Below, piece by piece: positions 6,445-11,777 of a stretch of DNA of 11,777 nt. A program made the position numbers and the translations under genes. This DNA comes from Solobacterium sp. (lineage in GTDB: Bacteria; Bacillota_I; Bacilli_A; Erysipelotrichales; Erysipelotrichaceae). Positions within the stretch are counted from its first letter, which is position 1; each line of letters starts with the position of its first letter. Where the stretch lies: the NCBI GenBank assembly GCA_016280695.1, contig JAEEHG010000088.1, positions 1-11,777 of the forward strand. Direction: 5' to 3'. The notes under the pieces are model-generated. The model did not search any database. It had not been told where the DNA came from and saw only the letters and a list, made by a program, of their open reading frames with translations.

Positions 6445-6470
6445 CGCAGAGGGAATTACTGCGTTTTTTT
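6445..6470 (+). terminator. Weak hairpin plus T7 run upstream of the DUF5688-like gene
   Basis: CGCAG (6445-6449) and CTGCG (6459-6463) form a 5-bp stem with a 9-base loop, followed at once by seven T residues. No gene on this strand ends just before it, so if real it would be a leader attenuator for the downstream adhesin operon. The short stem makes this doubtful. Confidence 0.3.
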
Positions 6471-6553
6471 ATTTTCAGCAGGGAATCATGCGGTCACTTG
6501 CGAATAGTACTTATGAAAGGGGATTTCGGGGATGGAACCCGAAAAGGACAGAC

Positions 6554-7495
6554 ATGGAAAAACTTACCTACAGAGAATTTGTCAGATATCTGAGTGAAAA
6601 TATACCGGCGGTGATGGGACCGGGCTATGCCGGGGCCGAAGTAACAACCGGCCCGGTGGCCAAACTCGGAAGCACCTACAAAGGGCTCTCGATACGGCTG
6701 CCCGGGCAGAAAGCGGCCGTCAGCATCAATCTGGATGATCTTTACGGGGATTACCGCAATGGTAAGGCAGTGGAGGAAATTCTGGGAGAAACAGCGGAGA
6801 AAGCCGCAAAGGTACCGGTACAGGAGGACCTCGGCTGGCTGGAGAATCTGGCAGAAGTACAGCCGCATCTGTTTGTCAGGCTGAGCAATGCGGTTATCAA
6901 CCGCGACCTGCTGCAGAAGGTACCGCATCGCCGCATCACGGATCTGGCCCTGACTGCGCATGTGGAAATCGGCATGTCCGGCGAGAAAGAAGTGCTGTGC
7001 AGCACCATGGTGAACAACAGCCTGCTGGAGATGTACGGGATAAAGGCAGATGAACTGATTGACCTGGCCCTGGAAAACAGTGTGTCCCGGATGCCGGCGC
7101 TGATTGAAAGAACAGATTATTTCATGCGGCGCTGGAACCTCTCTGAAAGCGGGAATGGGAAGACGGAGCTGATGACGGTTACCAACCGGCAGATGATCAA
7201 CGGGGCTGCGGTGCTGTTCTATCCGGGGGTCCTGGATACACTGGGCCGCACCCTGGGAGATTATTACGTGATTCCTTCCAGCATTCATGAAGTGCTGGCG
7301 CTGCCGGACAGCCAGGCAGACTTTGAAGGGCTCACTGACCTGGTCAGGAGGGTTAACGCCATGGCAGTCAGTCCGCAGGAAAAACTCTCGGATCATCTGT
7401 ATCACTATGACTGCGTGACAGAGAAATTCGAGACAGCAATAGCTTACCGCCGGCGGTGCGGTATGGATAACGGGGGAGGGGAGCTGAAAGCATGA
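6554..7495 (+). CDS. DUF5688-like protein of unknown function
   Basis: The product is 313 residues from the ATG at 6554, which has AAAAGGA 5 bases upstream. The frame stays open back to an ATG at 6410, but MEKLTYREFVRYL resembles the usual N terminus of this family. The layout matches what I remember of DUF5688 proteins in gut Firmicutes: an N-terminal part with LGSTYKGLSIRLPG and an INLDDLYGDYRNG strand-helix, then a helical middle and NGAAVLFYPGVLDTLG with YYVIPSSIHEVLALP near the C terminus. There is no signal peptide or membrane segment, so it should be cytoplasmic. The function of the family is unknown. The TGA overlaps the ATG of the giant surface protein (ATGA), which implies shared transcription and coupled translation. 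The family call comes from pattern memory and needs a profile search. Confidence 0.75.
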   Translation: MEKLTYREFVRYLSENIPAVMGPGYAGAEVTTGPVAKLGSTYKGLSIRLPGQKAAVSINLDDLYGDYRNGKAVEEILGETAEKAAKVPVQEDLGWLENLAEVQPHLFVRLSNAVINRDLLQKVPHRRITDLALTAHVEIGMSGEKEVLCSTMVNNSLLEMYGIKADELIDLALENSVSRMPALIERTDYFMRRWNLSESGNGKTELMTVTNRQMINGAAVLFYPGVLDTLGRTLGDYYVIPSSIHEVLALPDSQADFEGLTDLVRRVNAMAVSPQEKLSDHLYHYDCVTEKFETAIAYRRRCGMDNGGGELKA

Positions 7496-10400
7496 AGGAC
7501 AAGACGAAGAAAATCATGGCTGTTCTGCTGGCCGGGTTCCTGCTTTGCACAGGCATGAATCTGCCCGCAAATGCCGAAGAAGGGGAAGTGACGGAAACAG
7601 TAATAACGGAAGAAGAACCGCCTGCCAATCCGCAGGAGGATCCGCCGGAAAGCATTAATCCGGAGGCGGAAGTCACGGAGACTGACACGGCGGCATCTGC
7701 CGAGCCGGAGGAAATATCCGGGCCGGACCCGGCAGAGGAACAGGAAGCGGATGCCGGACCGGAACAGGGACTTGCCCTGTACCGGGCTGATACAGCAGCG
7801 GATATGGCCGCGGCGGTGGCGGTGCTTTCGGACAGCAGTGACGCCAGGGTAGTCATTTACGGCACGGAAGAAGTACCGGCAGGCCTCAGTGTGGAAGGAC
7901 AGGCAGTAGCGTATGATGACGCGGTAATCATCTGCCTGGCCAGTCCGGAAGCGGTGGAAGAAACACTGGCCGCGGCCGAAGAGGCCGGCAGTGCGGCTGT
8001 GCGGGATATCCGCATGAGCGTGTGTGAGGAAGAGACATTTACGCCGGCAGACGGGGTTCTGCAGGACGCGCAGAACGGGTTGGCCATGCAGACGGCAGAA
8101 GGCAGCCGGCTGGTGGCGCTGATTGATACCGGCGTCAATGATCTGGCGGCTGTTTCGGTGAATCTGACTGATGATCCGGACAGGGATCATCATGGCCACG
8201 GGACCAGGATGGCGGAAATCATTCTTTCCGCTGCCGGCGGCCGGGCATCGATTCTTTCCATCAAGGCTTTCAATGATGACGGCACAGCCTCACTGGCCAA
8301 CGTCTATGCAGCGGTGAAATATGCCATGGCATCCCATGCCGATATCATTAACATCTCGGCCTCAGTGCCGGATTCGGAGAATACAGCGGCCCTGAAGGAA
8401 CTGCTGCAGGAAGCCGTGGCACAGGGCATCACCGTAGTGGCTGCGGCAGGCAATGCGGCGGCGGATGCCGGCGGCTTCTTTCCGGCTAATGTGCCGGGGG
8501 TGCTGACTGCCGGCGCAAGGACGGAAACCTCCAACTTCGGACCCTGTGTGGATTATTACATCAGTGCCGCATCCACCTCTGAAGCAGCCGCGAAACTGTC
8601 CGGTTTTGCGGCTGCCGGAAACCTGGCAGGCAATCCCGAACTGTTCAGTGCGCATGATCAGGAAGAAGGGGAATATGTACCGCACCTGCCGGTGGCTGAC
8701 CCCTCCGATCCGTTCCGTCTGTATGTCAATGACGACTGTTATACAGCCCCGGGCTGCGTTGTGACCAAAGAGCGCTCCGGTATGTATAACGGGCATTACA
8801 TCACATTTTTTCATGCGGCCAATGCCAGTTTTCTCTGTTATGAGGAAAACGTGCCGATACTTGACGGGGCGTCCTATGTCATAGACTCGTGGGATGTCAA
8901 TCCGGATGATGCGCTGCTGGCCGCGTATGCCTATGGCGGCGGGGCGTTTGTGGATGCCCAGCTGGCGGTGTGGGGCGTCAACCGGGAAGAAACGCTGAAC
9001 AGGGCTTATGACTGGGCAGCCGGACTGGCCGGCGGCGCAGTATCCTATAAACCGCATATGGAAGGGCCTTCCGTCTATGTGCCGGGAGAAACCCTGACGT
9101 TTACGGACATGGGCGGCAGACTGGGTGATTACCGGTACCAGGTGGCTGGGGTGGAGCTTTCCGGCGGTGATGATCTTCATCATGAAGATGTGGCTGTTTC
9201 ACTCTCGGGCAATACCCTGCAGGTTACCGTCAGTGAGCAGGCTGCGGAAATGCCGGAGAAGATCAGAATCCGGCTGAAAAGCGCAAAGGCGAACATCGCC
9301 CCGCAGTCCAACTGCAGCGGCGGCATTGCGCATTCACCCGGTTCGCAGACGCTCCTGTTCTGCGGGCGGGTAGACGTGACCCCGGGCGAAACTTATGCCG
9401 AAGCGGAAATCGAGATCAGCCTGGGTGTGCACGGCCATGCGGAGCTGCATAAAATCGATCAGGAACGCGGCGGGGCACCGGCACAGGGTGACGCTGACCT
9501 GGGCGGCGCGGTCTTCGCCGTGGTGAACCGCCGGAACGGCCGTACGGTTGAAGAAATGGTCACTGATGAAACCGGACGTGCGGAAAGCGGGGCGCTGAAG
9601 TGGGGCGATTATGAAATCCGCGAAGTCTCAGCCCCGGCGGGTTACTTCCTTAATCAGGAATGGGAAGAGGCATTTGACATCCGCACAGACGGCTATATCT
9701 GCGTGGCGAAGGATGTTCCGGAAACGGTTATCCGGGGCGGTATTGAAATCAATAAACTGGACGCGGACCGTTTCCGGGCGGGCATGGAACCTGCCGGCCG
9801 GCCGCAGGGTGACGCTACCCTGCAGGGGGCGGAGTTTACGGTCTGGAACATTTCCCGCAGTGATATTTACTTCGGCAGTCAATGGATACCGGCGGATGAA
9901 GGGGCAGCGGAAAACAATGCCGTCATGACGCTGACAACCGATGAAAACGGGCATGCCGAAACCGGGCCGGAGGAACTGCCGTACGGAACCTACCTGGTCA
10001 AGGAGACAAAAGCACCTGAAGGTTATCTGGACAATGATGACTGGCAGGCGGTCATCGAGGTCCGGGAAGCCGGGCATATGTATGATGCCGGGCGGGACAA
10101 TGGCGATCCGGCCGGACAGATGCGGGACGAAGTGATCCGGGGCGGTATCCATTTCCGCAAAACAGATGCGGAAAGACGGCTGCCGCAGGCCCAGGGTGAC
10201 GCATCGCTGGCCGGGGCGGAGATATCCATATTCAACATCTCCGCAAATGACGTGCTGGCCGCGGGTGCCTGGATCAATCCGGGGGCAGCACCACCGGCCG
10301 GCAGCCGGCATGTTGATCTGCTCCACGGGGAAAAGGATCCGCGTTCATATGCCGGCATGGAAAAAGTGCTGACGCTGACAACGGATGAAACCGGCCAGGC

Positions 10401-11777
10401 CGGTACAGAAAGCCGCTGTCTGCCTTACGGGACATACGTGGCGGTTGAAACAAAGCCCTCGCAGGGATACCTGCTCAATACACAATGGCAGGCAGTCTTC
10501 TCGATCCGTGAGGATAACGTGACACTGGATCCGGCAGATCCGGAGTCAGCAGAAGAAGATGCAGGAAATCATCAGCTGGCTGAACAGGTTATCCGCGGTG
10601 ACGTGCGGGTTGTCAAGGAAGACAGCGAATTGGCAGCGCTTGATATTGACAATCCTTCTCAGGCCATCGGCGGGAAGAATCACCAGGCGCTGCGGGCCGG
10701 CCATCTCAATGAAATTGAGTTTACCATCACGAATGCTTCGCGTCTTTCCATCCTGGCGGATGCCGGAAGTCTGACGGAATACCAGCCGGGTGAATTCGTC
10801 CGGGTCATTACGACGAAGTATGATGAAACGCTGGGAAAGTACACAGCTGAGACGGAAGGGAAAGCACTGCCTTACGGCACCTACACCATTCAGGAGACAA
10901 AGACGAACAATGCCTATCTGCTGACCGACGGTACCGTGCAGACGTTTGAAATTGACCGGGACGGTGAAATTGTTGAAACAGATACGCTGACGCATCATGA
11001 ACAGCGGCCCGGTACGCTGATGCGCTTCCGTGACCAGATCAGGCGCGGGGAGTTCTCCTTTGTCAAAACCGTAGGCTATACCACGGACCGGATCCGAACC
11101 CTGTGGGTTCTGGAAAACGCGGCTTCCGGGGAACGGCATGTACTGATAACGGATATCAACGGGGAATATCGTTCCGATGATCTGCCGCATTCCGAGGCAG
11201 TCAACGCCAATGACGGCCTGCTGGCGGGCCTGGACAGTTATGAAATACCGGTGAATCTGTCTGCCGGGCTCAGGGATAAAACCATCCGTGAAGAATGCGG
11301 CCTGTGGTTCGGCCTGGCGGAAGACGGGGACATGGCGGCCGTGGATGACACTCTCGGCAGCCTGCCGTACGGACAGTACATCCTTCATGAAGTCCGTACA
11401 GACCTGAACGAAGGCCTGGAACTGCAGCAGTTCAAATTCAACATTGTCAAAGATGCCAAAACTGTGGACCTGGGGACGATCACCGATTACGGCATTACCC
11501 TGTCCACTGCGGCCCGGGATGGCATCAGTCAGGAACAGACAGCCGTGGCCGGTCTGCAGATGAAACTGATTGACCAGGTCCGTTACCACGGGGTTTCCGA
11601 TTACGGCACATACCGGCTTAAGACAACCCTGGTCTATGCGGACAGCGGGGAAACCGGTACGGATGACCAGGGCCGGGAACTGGTCCGGGAGACCGCGGTC
11701 GAGCTGAAGAAACTGTCCGGCATGCTGGAAGTGGAGATGGTCTTTGACGGGGCTGTTCTGGCCGGGCGTGACGTGGT
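7492..11777 (+). CDS. Giant modular surface adhesin: subtilase, thioester domain, SpaA repeats, VaFE (3' end missing)
   Basis: The reading frame runs without a stop from ATG 7492 to the right edge, at least 1428 residues. GGAGG and GGGGAG precede the start at 12 and 8 bases. Order of parts: Sec signal peptide (1-28, KTKK then a hydrophobic core, ANA cleavage); acidic Glu/Pro-rich linker (29-95); protease prodomain-like segment (about 118-178); compact S8 subtilisin-like domain (204-376, D212/H236/N321/S363); cysteine-containing thioester-like domain (about 405-510, C449 and Q490); a beta domain (about 524-640) of the kind that follows thioester domains; five SpaA/Cna-B-like isopeptide domains (648-1322); and a VaFE-type domain (from 1329). 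Gram-positive proteins with such modules are wall-anchored stalks that bind host surfaces. The sortase motif should lie beyond the window. The gene overlaps the DUF5688-like gene by ATGA. Fusion of a subtilase to this type of adhesin is the odd point. Confidence 0.9.
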   Translation, partial: MKDKTKKIMAVLLAGFLLCTGMNLPANAEEGEVTETVITEEEPPANPQEDPPESINPEAEVTETDTAASAEPEEISGPDPAEEQEADAGPEQGLALYRADTAADMAAAVAVLSDSSDARVVIYGTEEVPAGLSVEGQAVAYDDAVIICLASPEAVEETLAAAEEAGSAAVRDIRMSVCEEETFTPADGVLQDAQNGLAMQTAEGSRLVALIDTGVNDLAAVSVNLTDDPDRDHHGHGTRMAEIILSAAGGRASILSIKAFNDDGTASLANVYAAVKYAMASHADIINISASVPDSENTAALKELLQEAVAQGITVVAAAGNAAADAGGFFPANVPGVLTAGARTETSNFGPCVDYYISAASTSEAAAKLSGFAAAGNLAGNPELFSAHDQEEGEYVPHLPVADPSDPFRLYVNDDCYTAPGCVVTKERSGMYNGHYITFFHAANASFLCYEENVPILDGASYVIDSWDVNPDDALLAAYAYGGGAFVDAQLAVWGVNREETLNRAYDWAAGLAGGAVSYKPHMEGPSVYVPGETLTFTDMGGRLGDYRYQVAGVELSGGDDLHHEDVAVSLSGNTLQVTVSEQAAEMPEKIRIRLKSAKANIAPQSNCSGGIAHSPGSQTLLFCGRVDVTPGETYAEAEIEISLGVHGHAELHKIDQERGGAPAQGDADLGGAVFAVVNRRNGRTVEEMVTDETGRAESGALKWGDYEIREVSAPAGYFLNQEWEEAFDIRTDGYICVAKDVPETVIRGGIEINKLDADRFRAGMEPAGRPQGDATLQGAEFTVWNISRSDIYFGSQWIPADEGAAENNAVMTLTTDENGHAETGPEELPYGTYLVKETKAPEGYLDNDDWQAVIEVREAGHMYDAGRDNGDPAGQMRDEVIRGGIHFRKTDAERRLPQAQGDASLAGAEISIFNISANDVLAAGAWINPGAAPPAGSRHVDLLHGEKDPRSYAGMEKVLTLTTDETGQAGTESRCLPYGTYVAVETKPSQGYLLNTQWQAVFSIREDNVTLDPADPESAEEDAGNHQLAEQVIRGDVRVVKEDSELAALDIDNPSQAIGGKNHQALRAGHLNEIEFTITNASRLSILADAGSLTEYQPGEFVRVITTKYDETLGKYTAETEGKALPYGTYTIQETKTNNAYLLTDGTVQTFEIDRDGEIVETDTLTHHEQRPGTLMRFRDQIRRGEFSFVKTVGYTTDRIRTLWVLENAASGERHVLITDINGEYRSDDLPHSEAVNANDGLLAGLDSYEIPVNLSAGLRDKTIREECGLWFGLAEDGDMAAVDDTLGSLPYGQYILHEVRTDLNEGLELQQFKFNIVKDAKTVDLGTITDYGITLSTAARDGISQEQTAVAGLQMKLIDQVRYHGVSDYGTYRLKTTLVYADSGETGTDDQGRELVRETAVELKKLSGMLEVEMVFDGAVLAGRDV
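8101..8619 (+). other. Compact S8 subtilisin-like domain inside the adhesin
   Basis: Residues 204-376 hold the S8 series in order. RLVALIDTGV carries the Asp (D212), DRDHHGHGTRMAEII the His (H236), a HADIINIS strand follows (to S289), then VVAAAGN the oxyanion Asn (N321), SNFGPCVD, and STSEAAAKLSG the Ser (S363). The last aligns without gaps to GTSxAxPxVxG, but the first Gly is Ser and the usual Pro is Ala. The roughly 30-residue loop that normally separates the VD..APG strand from GTS is missing. All catalytic residues are kept, so activity is possible but not certain. The segment before it (118-178) has the strand and ASPEAVEETLAAAEEA pattern seen in subtilase prodomains. Confidence 0.82.
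8704..9021 (+). other. Probable Cys-Gln thioester (TQXA-type) domain inside the adhesin
   Basis: Residues about 405-510. ASFLCYEENVP (C449) resembles the YCID..P strand that supplies the thioester cysteine. ALLAAYAYGGG followed by DAQLAVWGV (Q490) resembles the YYG...(T/A)QxAIW signature that supplies the glutamine. Such internal thioesters let surface proteins bind covalently to host amines. The Cys-Gln distance of 41 residues is shorter than in the structurally known SfbI-type domains. The following block with YVPGETLTFTDMGGRLGDYR and SGNTLQVT looks like the beta domain that commonly comes next, which supports the call. C416 or C422 remain alternative cysteines. Confidence 0.6.
9433..11457 (+). 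repeat. Five SpaA/Cna-B-like isopeptide domains in the adhesin stalk
   Basis: Each domain opens with a strand containing a candidate isopeptide Lys (K654, K755, K890, K1042, K1192). Each closes with a candidate catalytic Glu in a YGxYxxxE motif (E711, E838, E986, E1135, E1300); domain 1 has WGDYEIRE. Domains 1-3 share QGDAxLxGA after the Lys. Domains 2-4 begin after a VIRG linker, and domain 5 after a QIRRG variant. Domain 4 lacks QGDAxLxGA. Domain 5 is the most divergent, with KTVGYTT at the Lys strand and a long insertion before LPYGQYILHE. Such domains stack as rigid, protease-resistant stalks held by Lys-Asn/Asp bonds. Confidence 0.85.
11476..11777 (+). other. Start of a VaFE-type domain in the adhesin
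   Basis: Residues 1329-1428 show the pattern of VaFE repeats: ITLSTAARDG, then MKLIDQVRYHG, GTYRLKTTLVYADSGE, an ELVRETAVELK strand, and EVEMVFDGAVLAGRDVV just where the VaFE tetrapeptide is expected. The window ends there. VaFE repeats usually occur in series before a sortase signal, so more copies are likely downstream. Confidence 0.7.

Noticed and set aside
6494..7405. Long minus-strand open frame across the DUF5688-like gene
   Set aside because: It is a shadow frame with low-complexity basic and aromatic composition and no ribosome site. The plus-strand gene is coupled to its neighbour.
7537..7554. Possible lipobox (FLLC) in the adhesin signal peptide
   Set aside because: The residue before Cys is Leu rather than Gly, Ala or Ser, and a normal ANA signal-peptidase I site follows. 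A sortase-anchored stalk protein is the better reading.
7444..9183. Minus-strand open frames opposite the adhesin's N-terminal half
   Set aside because: The plus strand carries an unbroken frame with a signal peptide and ordered S8 and TED motifs. The antisense frames are an effect of GC-rich codon use.
9628..11589. Two long minus-strand open frames opposite the SpaA stalk
   Set aside because: The plus-strand frame holds five recognisable repeats. The antisense frames lack domain signatures and start signals.

Overview
The window looks like chromosome from a host-associated Gram-positive Bacillota (Firmicutes), perhaps of the Erysipelotrichales or Lachnospiraceae type. The evidence is AGGAGG-type ribosome sites, TATAAT -10 boxes, a FemAB peptidoglycan-bridge enzyme, a DUF5688-type protein and a large surface adhesin built from SpaA and VaFE modules. 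Lineage below phylum is an inference. Coding is dense on both strands, and no gene-free stretch exceeds 300 bases.

Left part (1-1668, minus strand): two CobW/COG0523 GTPases overlap by one base (TAATG). They probably form a metal-handling operon that runs off the left edge. The upstream one carries a striking His/Cys/acidic insert encoded by 36-bp tandem repeats. The second is cut by the window edge and lacks the CxCC motif.

Middle part (1832-6363): an orphan four-cysteine small protein (+) and a 60-residue unknown (-) converge on a shared bidirectional terminator. A FemAB-family aminoacyltransferase and a PNPOx-fold flavoprotein form a short plus-strand operon that ends in a clear terminator. 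A TVP38/VTT membrane protein (-), with a possible tiny leader ORF, and an M20D amidohydrolase (-) with its own promoter and terminator follow.

Right part (6554-11777, plus strand): a DUF5688-like protein overlaps by ATGA with a giant secreted protein that leaves the right edge after at least 1428 residues. The giant protein has, in order, a signal peptide, an acidic linker, a protease prodomain-like segment, a compact subtilisin-like domain, a probable Cys-Gln thioester domain, five SpaA/Cna-B-like isopeptide domains and the start of a VaFE domain. This is the most unusual object here: a probable covalent host adhesin with its own subtilase-like module, translationally coupled to a protein of unknown function. 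A sortase signal would be expected beyond the window but cannot be seen.
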